Positions 12,121 to 24,060 of a stretch of DNA of 64,000 nt are shown here, in pieces. The stretch's first letter is position 1, and each line of letters opens with the position of its first letter. The stretch spans positions 124,001 to 188,000 of the forward strand of contig JABYQU010000042.1 in NCBI GenBank assembly GCA_022264855.1, given 5' to 3'. The translations under genes were made by a program, and so were the position numbers. The notes beneath the pieces were generated by a model. It was not told the DNA's origin. It was given only the letters and a program-made list of their open reading frames with translations, and made no database searches. The stretch is from Lenzites betulinus (lineage: Eukaryota; Basidiomycota; Agaricomycetes; Polyporales; Polyporaceae).

Positions 12121-12416
12121 ATGTTCCGCACGTCCCCGTCTCTCCCACCATTTTGCGCCTGTCATATGTCGCGATGTCCGCGGCAGATGGGTGGAGCATC
12201 CTCCGACTGGCACAATGCTGGAACTCGGTACTTCGATTTCCGCGGTGAGTTCTTTAGACATTCAGGAGCATTTTTACAGATGCCGAGTCGAGCTCGGTCT
12301 GGATGGAGACCGACCCCGGTGCGACAGAACTCTACGCCGCTGGCCCGCCCTATCAAGCCGTAGTGGAGGATCCCCCTACGATATTGACTTGTGAGCTACC
12401 ATCGGGACGAGAATAG
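12121..12416 (+). CDS. Possible small gene, 2 exons, weak
   Basis: Exon 12121-12244 joined to 12280-12416 gives about 86 residues: a C-rich start, then DWHNAGTRYFDFR joined to DAESSSVWMETDPG and a 40-residue soluble tail ending in a stop. The reading is coherent across the junction, but the putative intron is only 35 bp, shorter than any other in the window. No family recognised. Confidence 0.22.
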
Positions 12417-14216
12417 AGACGTTCGCCTCGGCCCGGTGGCGGTCTGCCACAGGTGAGAGAACATGTCAGGTTCAGGAACGACATGTCAATGATATATTTC
12501 TACACGACATGCGATGTGATCCTAGTGGCAGAGTCGCAATGTCGCTCGTGCGGAGTCCCGTCAATGCGGTGTCATCCTAGAACATGAGTGGTGCGTGCTA
12601 CCGCGAGGGATCGGATGTGCGGGTCACCACCGAACCTTGAGGCTACGGGACGTCCTGATGGTTATTGATGAACGTCTGGACCCGGGACGCCGTCGTGGCG
12701 AAGCACCGTACGGGGTCCTTCCCAGAGGCGAAGAAGCAAAATATCTTGCGAGGATCCGGAGGTGCGTAGTTCGCCGTCTGCCCTTGAAGCCTACGAGAGC
12801 CCGCGGCGGGAGAGATGTGGCTGCTTATATATATACGTCATTATACATGACGCCATCCCTGCTGCTGCCATCGTGGAGGTCGGAGCCGCGTATGCAGACG
12901 TGACTGCGCGCGAGCTGTGGCGCAGACGAATGGACGACGGAGAAGGCATCCGAAGACGCCGCGCTGTGTCCACGGAGGTAAGCTTTTGCCCGAGACCGTG
13001 CCAGCTCGCTTCCGCGTACGGTACTCCCTGCGTCGCGCAGCTTCTGGTGACGGCATCGCCGGACATCGATCATGTTTGGAGGATGCTTGACGTACTGCTA
13101 CGCCGCGTTAAATCCGGTATGATGATGACGCCGACGAGCTTGCGTTGGATGCAGGCTCGCTTCAAACGTCCACCACAACACCTGCCTCAACAGTTTCAAC
13201 CGGTTGCACACCGTCAGTGGCGTCCGTACGACGGGATTGCCGAAAATTCCGTACCTCATTCTGCCGCAGTGCAGTGCGGAGGGAGAACGTTGTCTTTTCT
13301 GCCGCACAAAGACACAACATCGCTGCTCACATCTGTGATAAAGCGAATGGGATCCGGCCTCATCAAGAGGTAATAAAGCAAACTATCATCCACTGCAAGG
13401 GTTCACGGCGCCGATTGGTGAGTCTTCATTCCTGGTCCTCATTTACCTATGGTCAATTGTGACTGCTTCCGAGGGGCTGCCTGGTGGCGGTTTGCCCAAA
13501 TATTCGTTATGACTCAAACCGGGACATAGTGTGTGGGCTTCTACAGCTGTGGACACTTGCGTTCTTGAAGCTTGAATAATTATATAGCCGGGATCATGTT
13601 AGTGTGATCGTCCTCCCCCCCTCGAAAAGTCGACCACTCAGCCACTTGTAGCATGCATCGATATCTTGTCCTTTGACTACCATCATCTGCCTGCGACTAC
13701 AAACTTACTGTATGTAGCACAGGGATCGTCGCACTTAGCCTCCTACAGGCAGACGAAGGTGAGGAAGTACTGCCAGTTCACGCAAACTCTAAAGTCATAT
13801 GTCGTTGCGTTACTAATTTTGGTTTTGATTTTGATTTTGATTACTCTTTTGCCCTCCACCGTGTTCCCCTTCCGGAATCCGAGCCATGCCTCCCACCGAG
13901 AAGAAACGCAAGCTGTCTGCGTTTTCTGATACCGAGTGCACTCGACTTCTCGCCTCTTTGGATTAATTTTCAAGCAAAGTCTCCTGATGTGTTAATCGAA
14001 GGCGACGAGGAGATCGTCCACCTCGTCGACAAACTAAGAGACGTGGCATTGTCGCAGGTCAAGGTACTAGTCCATTCGTCAACCACACATGTGCAACTTC
14101 ATAGTAACGCAGAACTGGCCCGCATATTTGATATCGTACATCTGCAATCCAAACCCAACACCAAATCAACGGCTATCACTATCGTACAACATCACACCGA
14201 ATCGGTCAACATTCGC
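12417..14216. other. Intergenic with unsupported ORFs
   Basis: The longest ORF, 12762-13373 plus (203 codons), has no recognisable motif and is probably fortuitous. At 13886-13966 a 26-codon ORF begins MPPTEKKRKLSAFSD with a nuclear-localisation-like KKRK; it may be the orphan first exon of a decayed gene. A TTTTGA-type simple run sits at about 13817-13843. Confidence 0.35.
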
Positions 14217-16002
14217 CTAGTAGTTGAAGCCCGCACGGTCCCACTGGCCCTCAGGCTCCGCCTGTCCTTCCTTCATCCACCCCACCCTATCAGCCGTCAA
14301 TCCCGCGGCGCGGATGAAGAGCGTCGAATCAAGGATCTCTGCGCCCTCCAGCCCCGTGTTCGCGAAGAACCCAGCCTCGCGCGTCCCGTACGCCGTCGCG
14401 TTGTGCGCGAGGGCGCGCTGGAGCTTGCAGACGTGCTCGCCCGGGTGAGCGATGGTCGTCTGTATGATCGGGAGCCACGGGTTCGGTGCGACGACCTCGG
14501 GAGTCAGTGTCCCTTTCGCCGGGGCCACCCCTGCGGCGGCGGCGGCGGCGGCGGGCGGGGTGGGCATGTCGGTCGTCTTCGCGTAGAACTCGCGGATGGG
14601 GAGCGCACAGCGGCCCAGAGTCACGAACCAGGTGATGCTAATCGCAAAGTAGCCGCGCAAGAGCACCACGGAAGAGCGCGGGGACAGGTACGCGACGTAC
14701 GAGGACAGGAAGAGCGAGGACGTGACCAGGTGCATGCTGAACAAGCTTCATTAGCATGCGATTCAACGATGGATGTCGAGAGACCTACTAGAAGAAGTCG
14801 GCGTTGAAGGTCTTGCTGGGCGACCTGTCCCGCCCGGCCCATCCTCCGACGCCGTACAACAGCGCATTCACCCAAGCCAGCTCCTCGATCTTCTTCGCAA
14901 AGGCCTCAGGGGTCGCGCCTTCTCCCTCGAGCTCTGCAGCCCACTCCGCGGCAAAGTCAGCAATTGTGCTGCCAAATTTGGTGGTCACGCTCTGGAAGTT
15001 CGAGGCCGTATTGGGCGACAATCCGAGGCTGGCTGCCGAGTACTTGTCGTCGGCCAGGATGCGCGCGAGGATGGTGAACGCATGCACGCCAGCCTTCCCC
15101 TCCGCGGCGCGCCCGTGGGCCGAGTCCTTTCGCAGAGAGAGCGAGGGCAGCAGTGCGGTGAGCCGTGCGACCGCCGCGTCCTTGGGCTGCTGCTCGAACA
15201 GAGTATCGGGGTACAGGCCATCTCCCTGAGGGGTGTGAACAGCTGCCTGAGCCAGGCCTATCAAACGATATTCAAAGGCATTCAGTCAGCTGCGATACTG
15301 TTTGTAACGATTTTACTGACCTTCCGCAACGAGCCCCAGGAACCCAAACTCCAAACCACATCCCATGTGGATCATGGGGTGGATCAAGGCTGCAAAGAAG
15401 CGCGAAAGCATGCGCGGCGTGCCCTCTCCGATGTTGGCTCTGGCCGAGAAGATGTATTCCTCGACGACCTCGGTGACGTCCTTCTCGCGCAGCTGCGCCC
15501 TGAAATACTCCAGGTAGGCGGAGTAGAAGCTGGACCGTCAATCAGCAATAGCTCCCAAACACCGTCAACTGTTGGAGGTACGTACTTCTCCTTCCCGAGG
15601 TGAGTCCACACGCTCTTCTCGTCGAGGGACTCCGGGGACTCGACGGCAGGTCGCATGTACGCGACGTGCGTCTGGTACGCCGCCTCGATCAGCGGGCCGC
15701 TCGCCCCAAGCCCGTAGATCGCCACAAGATGGTGGGAAGCATGGCTAGGATCGCCGTGTCAGTGGCGCTGCACACTCCGCGTTCCGTACACACGCTCGGA
15801 CTCACTTGTGGAAGCCGCGCTCGTTGAAGAACGCGTGCCACTTGACGTGGTTGTCCTTGAGGGTCTTCACCAGCGCAGCGCCGGACGCGGGGGTGACCCC
15901 AGGGACGCGCGCCGGGAAGGGGGGCGAGTGCACGGCGGATGGCAGAGGGAAGAACGCGTCGAGGTCGGCGACAACTGGGGTGGTGTTGGTGTTGGGAGCC
16001 AT
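14217..16002 (-). CDS. Questin-oxidase-like protein (DUF4243), paralog A, 5 exons
   Basis: Member of the questin oxidase / AflY-like family (Baeyer-Villiger-type ring-cleaving oxidases of fungal polyketide routes; many members have no known substrate). Exons 16002-15806, 15744-15586, 15529-15321, 15257-14789 and 14736-14217 give 517 residues; intron phases are 2, 2, 1, 2. Family features: VKWHAFFNERGFHNHASHHL near residue 55-75, with the His-rich FHNHxxHHL element, EEYIFSARANI, then LIHPMIHMGCGLEFG near residue 175, which supplies more conserved His residues, and a C-terminal HLVTSSLF block. An Ala-run follows a PTPP segment in the last exon. No polyketide synthase is present nearby, so a cluster role is not supported. 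Confidence 0.87.
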
Positions 16003-16716
16003 CGTGTACCGCAGACGTCGCACACAGAAAATCTGCAGAAACGCCCTCCCGTCGCGCGCGGCATTTGTACGGCCCCTGTCAGTGCATCCGCAGAAGACCG
16101 CCCGACGCAGCATGGGAGCGCTCCAATTGCATATCACGCCTATGCACTGCGCCTTATGCAGTCCCGCTGTCCGCGTGAGACGGTTTCACTAGCTCAGCGA
16201 GCGGAGAGTGGCAGCGGACCTGGGGCCGCGTGGCCCGAGCTCCGGGATTTGAGTCAGCGTTCTCACTAGGAAGCGCGGCGTGAGCTGTTCTAGGCAGGTT
16301 GGACTTCGCATATAGCACGCACGAAATATGAAAGTGGTGCTCGGCCCTGCGGGGCGTACGTGGTCTGGCGGCAGGCCAACAGGGTCTGACTGAGCTGGCT
16401 TCTGTGCTCAGGCCTCAGGGGGAGTCACATCCGCCTGTCTCATGACGCTGCCAAGCATAGCGCCTGTGCGTCCGGGGCTACCACCGGAAGTGTCGCAAGA
16501 AGCCTTGTCTCCGTCCTGTAGCGCTAGCGCTAGGCAAACACAAGGGTTGAGTATGATGATATCATATACACGATTCGAAAGACTCCAATACAGGTCGCGC
16601 CGATACACATTTTGACTCCTGAAAGAGCAACTCTTCTAAAACCAATTCCGGCCCGTCTAAAAACGTAGATATAACATAACACATAACAGCGCATCGTAAC
16701 ACCTCCCAGTCGTAAA
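16003..16716. other. Intergenic between paralog A and NCS1 permease
   Basis: 5' region of paralog A and 3' region of the permease. No TATA box, RNA or repeat was recognised. Confidence 0.4.
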
Positions 16717-18723
16717 TCAAACCGCCATCTCGCGGACGCTCGCACCCTTCATGCTCTCCGTGTCCACGTCGCTCCCGCTCATGCCTGGGGACGCCTGCCG
16801 GCCGGCGCCCTCCGTGAACGTGCCGAACACGTCCGTTTCGTCGACCTCGCCCAAGCCGACGGGTGGGAACGCCGTGCTGAGCGCGACGTGGATGGACGCG
16901 CTCAGCACGAAGCCCAGCGGCCACGCGAGGTCGTACAGATGCGTCCAGCCCTCCCCCACGCCAATCGGGCTCGGCGAGACCGCGTTGATGAAGCCGGCTG
17001 CAGGTCACACACGCCCACGTCAGTGAATGCGCCACGTCGAGGGTAGGGATGAGGCTTACGCATGAGCGGCCAGACGCCGAACACCCAGGAGATGACGGCG
17101 CGGAAGTTGATGCCGTATGTGAAGTAGTAGATCGAGCTCTTGTTGGGCATGTAGAGGTGCGACAACCGGAGCTTGCTACGGCGAACGACGAGGTAGTCCG
17201 AGACCATGACACCCTGAGCGCAAAAGGTCAATTCGACGGATTGACAGAAATAATGGGAAATACACGTACGGTGAGAGGGCCGAGGAACACGGCGAACGAG
17301 CTGAGCACGGTGAGGAAGACGCTCGCGCCCGTGAGGAGCTTCCAGGGGCAGATGACAATGCCGAGCGCCGCGGTGACGAATGCACCCCTGCGATTCTATC
17401 AGCACCGGCATGAAGATCCTTCAGGATACTGCGGGCTTACCTCCGGATGTTGAGGTACTTGGGGAACAAGCCAGACATGTCGATACCACCGGAGATGGCG
17501 TTTCCGGGGACGTTGATACCGAGCTGCGAGAGCACAAACGCGCTGCCGGCGAAGAAGCAGGCCGCCCGCGCACCGGGACCTCCGTGGAGCTGGATGCTCT
17601 CCAGCAGGTCATACGGTGCCCAAAGAAGACCGTCCTCGGGGTAGAATCCGGCCGCGCAGCTCGTGACGACGACACCAATAGTTGCGATGAAAATGGAGCT
17701 GACGGGGACGATCACGAGCTGACTGAAAATCTGCGCGCGCGGGTACGAAGCAAAGCGGGTGTAGTCGCTCTGGTTGAGGATACCAGCACAGATACCGCCG
17801 ATGGTGGAGCTGATACCGTACGCCATAGCCCACCCGAGCTTGGCCCCGCTGCCGAGCGGCTCGACGCCGCTGAGTTGACTGGGCTGGCTGAGAAGAGGGC
17901 CGCCGCCACCTTCCTTGGCGAGCGCCCACACGAACATGGAGAACGTGGTGATCGTGATGATGACGCTGCCGACGAGGAAGGGCTTCCTGTAGAACTCTGG
18001 GGGAACGAGGAGCAACGGCAGCGAGATCGCCGCGAAGATGAGAGTGCCGATGAGGTCGTTCAGCCTGCACCATAATTAGCGGGAGTATCACCGTGAAGAT
18101 AGCAGACAGTCACGTACTCGATACCAGCGCCCTCAGGGAGAGTGTTGTGGAGGTTGTAGAAGCTAGGCCAGATCGCGCCAATGACAACTTTGACCTGATA
18201 TAAAGAATCAATATATTTCGACTTTCAAGATGCTAGACCAAACGCACACTCCTGCCACCGCTATATAACGCAGAGTCAGTACTGTCCAAAACCGAGGAGA
18301 GCGACAAATTACTCACAAGACCAGTTGTACGCCGTACCACACGATCGAAAGCAGGATGCGCATTAACAGCGGGTAGAAGCTGCCGAAGACGCCCCACACG
18401 AAACGGTTGTACACGGGGAACCCGACGTGCCATTCGGCTCCGACGTAGCCGTTGGCGACCACCGCGATTGCGACGATGAGGTTGCCAATGATGACGGAGA
18501 CCAACGCCTGCCAGACGTTGAGGCCGATCCCGAGCAGACTGGACGCGGTCGTCCAGCCACTGATGTTGAAGCCGGTGAGCATCCAGTAGCCGACGAAGGA
18601 CCATGAGCCCCATGTCCTACGCGACGGCGGCAGCGGAATGATGTCACGGTTGATCCATGCCGTGGCTTTGCCTTCCTGGGGGTGCTCGCTCTTGACCTCG
18701 AGGCGCTGCAGAAAAGTAGACAT
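16717..18723 (-). CDS. NCS1-family nucleobase/allantoin-type permease, 7 exons
   Basis: Plasma-membrane proton symporter of the nucleobase-cation-symport-1 family (uracil, uridine, allantoin, thiamine and relatives). Exons 18723-18317, 18260-18248, 18194-18118, 18064-17441, 17387-17270, 17213-17060 and 16997-16717 give 557 residues, typical for the family. The start has the family pattern NRDIIPLPPSRRTWGSWSF (family: N-x-D-x-x-P-x-x-x-x-x-R-T-W); later blocks are GWTTASSLLGIGL, LNQSDYTRFASYPR, LGINVPGNAISGGIDM, FPKYLNIRRGAF and CPWKL. Exon 2 is a 13-nt microexon needed to keep frame. Substrate cannot be assigned. It sits between two questin-oxidase-like paralogs transcribed the same way. Confidence 0.93.
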
Positions 18724-19549
18724 CTTGGTGTGGCGTGCAGCAAGGATACGGCGCGGGCAAAGAAGATGCTCGTTAAGCGACCGTGAAGGTGCGGGGGAGA
18801 GCTGCCTCGTGAACAAGGAGGATGCGACCGTGAAGCCCGGGGAGGATGGAATGCAACATACTGCTTATATGGTTCTGTGGAGATAAGCATGGGGAGAAGC
18901 CGAGAACCTGATAACGATACCAGAGCCGCCGCAGAGAGGATGATTTACCCGGCGGACCGATGAGCGACTCCCGCAACGATAGCGCTGAGTCGCCCCGCTC
19001 GATCCTGAAGGTGCCTAGAATTTAATGTGGTGTTGTAGGGCAATTGTGCGGTCCAGAGCCTGTGCAGCTCCGCCACCTGTGTTTTACATGACGAGCTAAC
19101 TGTGCATGTTGTTCGCGAACATGGTTAGGATCTTTCTGTTGCTTTATCCCCTACGTTGCACCCTCGCCACGGGCACAGTTGAGTGAAGTGAACAAGATAG
19201 CGGCGCCCCACACCAGCACGAGAGGGGCACCGAGGCCCGTGGGGGCCGTCGGGCAGGGCACCTGAGTCACCGGGCGAGAAAAGTCGGGTCAGAGTCTGTA
19301 GAACGATCTGCCGACGGTAGAGAGCGCTGCACTGCCACCGTGCAAGCTCGATCCAGGAACCGTTCTATCCCGCTCTGGCCGAAAATTGCAGTTTGCTTGG
19401 CTCAGGCTGGCCGCCGTCCCTTAAGTCCTACTACGATTGTGGCCTCCGGCAGGACATCGTTTGCGTGCAGTTAGTGTCCGGCGCGGACGCCATCCCGCGC
19501 CTGAAGGCTTCAGCATATCTGGCCTCCAACACTAAGACGCAGCGTAGGA
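18724..19549. other. Promoter region of the NCS1 permease
   Basis: A minus-strand ATATAAG element near 18864-18872, about 145 bp before the permease ATG, is a plausible TATA box. Farther left nothing is recognised. Confidence 0.35.
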
Positions 19550-20049
19550 CAATTGAGGACCCCGGCAAACCCACCAAGAGCCCATATCCCAAAATCCCCG
19601 AAAATGGGCCCGAAGGGCCCGGAACTTACATGAAATTGAGGTCGATTTCCCCGAAAATGGGGCCTCCAGCCGCCGAGGTTAAGTCCCGGCCACCCCCGAA
19701 TACAAGCCCTCCCGGAATGGTTATATGACTTAACTCCGAAAGTAAGGCCTGCTGGGCCGTCCAAGCGGCCCAACCTCCGGCTCGGGCTGTCTGGGGACGA
19801 AATCCACCTGAAAAATATAGAAATTGACCCGCCCGTCTCCGAGCCCGGTCGGGCCGGGGATCCCGCCGGGCGCTATTTGGGCGCTAACAGCCATGTTACG
19901 TGCGTCCTACCCCCCGAATCCGGCGTAGCCGGCCGCATCTTATGTGAAAATCCCTGAAAACTGCCCGATTTTCGACCCCCGAAAAGGACCCAAAACGGCC
20001 TCCAAACGGATATGAGCTCTTGGTGAGTTTGCCGGGGTCCTGACAATTG
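19550..20049. repeat. Inverted-repeat-flanked element of about 500 bp (MITE-like)
   Basis: Arms of about 40 bp at 19550-19589 and 20008-20049 are reverse complements with few mismatches, both beginning or ending with CAATTG and including CCCCGGCAAAC. The interior is non-coding and repeats a CCCCGAAAATGGGG-type palindrome. No clear target duplication is visible. It resembles a non-autonomous DNA transposon. Confidence 0.5.
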
Positions 20050-20630
20050 CGAGAACTGCCGAATGTGGCGCAACTATCGACGACACATGCTCCACCACCA
20101 GGAATGGAGCAATTAGCAGACGGGGAACTCCTCAAGTGACATTCTGTGGTGAGCTGTGGGATGATATACTGCGGAGGCGGAGGCCACGGAGTGGCGGCTG
20201 CAGTTCGACAGAGATTGTTGACTCCGCAGGCCACAAGTTGTAAGCGACCGCCGTACCCTCATCCCCGAATGGCAGGAATGCACATAGAATGATACGAACC
20301 GCCGGTCTATCTGTTCTAGATTGCACTGTGGCCGGTGGTGTCTTGACTCCGGAGTCCTGCCGTCGGGCCTAACGGTTAAGCAAATCAAACGCAAGTAGCA
20401 GATCCTGTACGGTGCGATATGTTCAAGAGTATAGCAAGCCAAGAAGCGAGCATGACTGGAGCGAGGGAGCTGGTAGGAGACTCTGAAGTAATCACGCTCA
20501 TGAGATGGAAGTTGAGAGCAGCTTCAAGTCGCGATCGGAATCAAACAGCAGCGGCGAGGCTCCGATGAACTCGGAGAGGCGAGGGCTGTTCAAGTCACCA
20601 TATGTAGCACCATATGGCTCCCCCTTACAA
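20050..20630. other. Intergenic between the IR element and tRNA-Glu
   Basis: No gene is supported. A short CCATATG-containing inverted motif lies at about 20598-20615, just upstream of the tRNA gene. Confidence 0.35.
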
Positions 20631-20701
20631 TCCGATATGGTGTAGTGGCTAACATTATCGCCTCTCACGCGATAGCCCGGGGTTCGATTCCCCGTGTCGG
20701 A
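20631..20701 (+). tRNA. tRNA-Glu (anticodon CTC)
   Basis: 71 nt without intron. Acceptor TCCGATA pairs with TGTCGGA (one G-T), anticodon loop CTCTCAC gives anticodon CTC, T-arm is CGGGG-TTCGATT-CCCCG. A run of five T at 20705-20709 is a Pol III terminator. Confidence 0.93.
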
Positions 20702-20879
20702 ATGACTTTTTGTAATCGTTCCATCTGAACTTAAGTGGACCCGCCGCCCGTGTCCGCGTCAGGAACTAGTAGTTATCTTAGCGAGGTAAACATATATATA
20801 GCCATATGCATATATACACTAGTACAGAGTGTGTAATCATACAGGCCCTACATCCGTCAGATATACCGTTCAGGATCAC

Positions 20880-22716
20880 CTACTGCTCATGAAAGAACCC
20901 CTCGAAGTCCCAGTCCTCCCTCGCCTCGCCCTCCCTCATCCACCCCAGTCTTTCCATCGCCAGACCCGACACGCGCACGAACAACGACCCGTCGAGGCGC
21001 TCCACCCCGTCCAGCTCGACCCCAAGCTTCTTCAGGTGCCCAGCGGGCGTCGCGCCATACAGCTCGTCAAAGTGCGCGAGCGACCGCTGCAGCTTGCAGA
21101 GGTGGTCGTCCGGGTGCTCGAGCGTGCTCTGCGCGACGGCGAGCCACGCGCTCGGCGTGCGGTTCTCCGCGGTGAGCGTCCCGTCTGCCGGCGTGTTCTG
21201 CGGGAGTGAGGCGGCGGGGGGCGCGGGCGCGGGGGAGACGCTGTCGAAGAAGTCGGCGACGGGCAGGGCGGGGCGGCCGCGCGCGACGTAGAGCGCGAGG
21301 GTGTTGAGGAGGTAGGTGCGCAGGAGGATCGCGGTGGAGGTGGGCGAGAGGTATGCGACGATCGAGGGCAGGAGGAGGCTGGACGTGACGAGGTGCACGC
21401 TGTGGGACGCGCGCCGTCGTTAGTAACTGTCGCGGTGAACACCAGGACATAGTGCACTCACAAGAAGAAATCGGCGTTGAACTTTCCGGTCTTCGATTTG
21501 GCACGGGCGCCCCACCCGGCGATCCCAAACAACACGACGTTCGTCCAGAACAGCTCCTCGATCTTGCTCGCGACCTCCGCGGCGTTCGTGCCGTCCACCG
21601 TCCACTCCTGAGCGATCTCAGCGAGCTCCGCGCCACGGAGATGCAGCACGCGTTCGAGCGACGTGTCCTCCTCGCTTTCCTCGGGGGGCGGAAGTGCGAT
21701 CGTCTTGTACGAGAAATGGTCGTCATGCATCAGGCGCGAGATCAAGGTCAGCGCGTGGACCGTCTTTTGTGGGGCCTGCGGTTCAGCGGGGGGCGCAGCG
21801 CGGCCTAGTCCAAATGACGGGAAGAGTGACGTCAGGCGGGATACTGTCGCGTTGGCTGCGTCGTTCGTGGCGGCACCTATGTACTGCATCAATGTCGGCG
21901 GGGTAAGGGACGGCGCGAGTGGACTATGCACAGCCGTCTCCGCAAGTCCTATAAGGCATGTCAGTTCACAGCAGCGCCACGGGGGAGAACATAATGACTG
22001 ACCTTCTGCCAGCTGTCCGAGAATCCCAAACTCGCACCCATAGCCAGTGTGGATCAGCGGGTGCAAGAGGCCGGCTAGGAAACGATTTGCCATCTGCATC
22101 GGCTCCTTGCCGGACTTAGGAGGCTCGATGTTCGCCCTTGGCGAGAATATGAATTCCTCGATCACCGCCGCGGGGCCCTTGTCGAGGAGTTCGTCGCTGA
22201 AGAACTTGAGGTAGGCATTGTAGTAACTGCAGCATTGCACGTTAGTTCATCGAGCATACGCAATGGACAGCGACCAGTAGCAGTGGCAAAGGAACGCACT
22301 CTTCGTCAGCCAGGTGCTCGTGGAAGTTGTCGCGAGAGATGGCGCCCGGGGACTCGTATGCTTTGCGTTGGTATGACGTATGAGTCGCGTAGGCAGCTTT
22401 GATAGTCTCGCTGTTTGCGCCGAGGTGGTACAGGGCGAGCAGATGATGACTTGTATGACTACCGTATGTCCAAGTCAGCGGCGGTGTCAGTGATGGGAGA
22501 TAGGACGCATACGGCGTACTTATGGAAATGTTTTTCGTTGAAGAATATGTGCCACTTCACATGGTTATCCTTCAAAGTGTCGAGCAGCGTCGCCGTGGAC
22601 TCGGGTGTAACGCCAGGGAACCGCCGAGGCGCTTGCGCCACAGGAGCGTGCGACGGAATCGGGTAGAGCTTGTCCAGCTTCGCCTGGTCGAAGCTCGGCG
22701 CACGGTGTTCGGTCAT
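20880..22716 (-). CDS. Questin-oxidase-like protein (DUF4243), paralog B, 5 exons
   Basis: Second copy of the questin-oxidase-like family. Exons 22716-22520, 22458-22300, 22226-22003, 21948-21462 and 21399-20880 give 528 residues. Exons 1, 2 and 5 have exactly the same lengths as in paralog A (197, 159, 520 nt) and all four intron phases are identical, so both derive from one spliced ancestor. Motifs match paralog A: VKWHIFFNEKHFHNHTSHHL, EEFIFSPRANI, LLHPLIHTGYGCEFG and HLVTSSLLLPS. The proteins are clearly diverged, so the duplication is not recent. A TATA box lies about 90 bp upstream. Confidence 0.88.
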
Positions 22717-23460
22717 GACGATTCCTCGACGGGGTAGCTGTGCTGGTAGTAGTCGTTTTGGAAGAGCGTGTTTGCCGCCTAGGAGGCGGGGCATGGCGGG
22801 AACGCTTATATATACGGCCTGCGCGTGAGCTCAGCTCTGTCGCGGATGACGTCAATACGGCAGGTGAGCGGCCACCTGAGAGGATATTTCAGTGAAGAGA
22901 TTCCACGCTGTACTTGAGGAATCGAAGGATACATACAGTGTGTCTTGACAGAGCCCGGTCTAGACGGTCGGTGGGCGAGTCGAAGGCACAGCTGCATTCT
23001 TCCGTATACATTCAAGTTGGTACCAGTGCGCCACAGACGAGGGGCTCGACGTGCGTGGAGCACATTGCGTATTAGATTTGTGCTGACGCCGACGCGCTGA
23101 CGGATCCTGGTACTGTCACGGTGGGCGAGATGTTCGGGACTCTGTGGCCATTGAGGTATTCCGAGAGTCCTAAGCCGTCATAACTTTAAGGTTATAGCCT
23201 CAGCAATGCAAGTAGTAACAGCACGTCTCCGATTCGCTGACGCCGTATATGTACTACCGGCGCCAGTTCATGTGCAAGTTACGGTCCGGGTGTGCGCACT
23301 ACGTGCTATACATATTGAAGAAGCCTGAGGATCGAGACAGCCTGACACTGACTCTGGGGAGAAAACCAAGGACGCGAGATGTGCGCGAATGTGCTATGAC
23401 GGTGCAAACACAGAGCGCAGACGGGAGAGCAGCGCGAGTCTAGTACTTAGCGAGCCGCAA
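22717..23460. other. Intergenic between paralog B and the P450 fragment
   Basis: Carries the TATA element of paralog B at its left end; the rest shows no recognisable feature. Confidence 0.4.
22805..22812 (-). promoter_or_regulatory. TATA box of paralog B
   Basis: Minus-strand TATATAAG about 90 bp before the ATG at 22716, within a longer TATATATAAG run. Confidence 0.55.
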
Positions 23461-24060
23461 TCATTTCTGCTCGACCATCGCGTCCAAGAGCGCCTTGGCC
23501 TTCGCCGACCGGGGCATGATGTCGCATTTATACGGGGGCGGGTGGATGATCGAGCCCGACACATATTCGGCGGAGGGCTCGATAGGCGTGCCGTTCGCGT
23601 CCACAGGCTTCGCGATCTTAAACAGGGCGAGGGCCGTCGCGATCGTCAGCCACACCGACGCGTCTGCGAGGTGGAGCCCGGGGCAGATACTATAGAGAGT
23701 GAGGAAAAGGAGCGTGTCGGGCCTGGTCAGCCTGGTGCGCGGAGCACGAAACACGAGAGGGGAGGGGGGACGCACCGACGACCGAAGCCGAAGGTCACGC
23801 TGCGCGGGTCGGTCTGCGGCGCCTTCCCGGGCGCGGTCATGAATCGTTCGGGGTTGAAGGCCATCGGGTCGGGGTAGGTCTGCGCGTCGTAGAGCATATA
23901 CCTGTGAGGAAGCGCTTAGGAGTTGGTGCCAGCCCGGGACTTGAATGGGGAAGGAACACGAACACGTACCACAGGTTTGCGATGATGTAGCTGCCCTTCG
24001 GGATGAAGTAGCCCTCGTGGACGTCATCCTCGGTGGAGCGATTTCCATCACGGTGAGATC
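23461..24060 (-). pseudogene. Cytochrome P450, C-terminal remnant only
   Basis: Exons ending 23970, 23901-23776 and 23689-23461 encode the last roughly 140 residues of a P450: STEDDVHEGYFIPKGS, LYDAQTYPDPMAFNPERF and the heme-thiolate loop FGFGRRICPGLHLAD with its cysteine ligand, then the terminal strand region. Two correct introns (66 and 86 bp) are kept. Upstream of about 24060 neither the ExxR helix, the oxygen-binding helix nor a membrane anchor can be found before 24300, so more than two thirds of the gene is missing. I read this as a 5'-truncated copy, not an active enzyme. Confidence 0.75.

Noticed and set aside
12762..13373. 203-codon plus ORF
   Set aside because: No motif, biased composition, no supporting splice pattern.
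13989..15603. Plus ORFs of 272 and 276 codons
   Set aside because: Antisense shadows of questin-oxidase-like paralog A; GC-rich third positions keep them open.
17380..18075. 231-codon plus ORF
   Set aside because: Antisense shadow of NCS1 permease exon 4.
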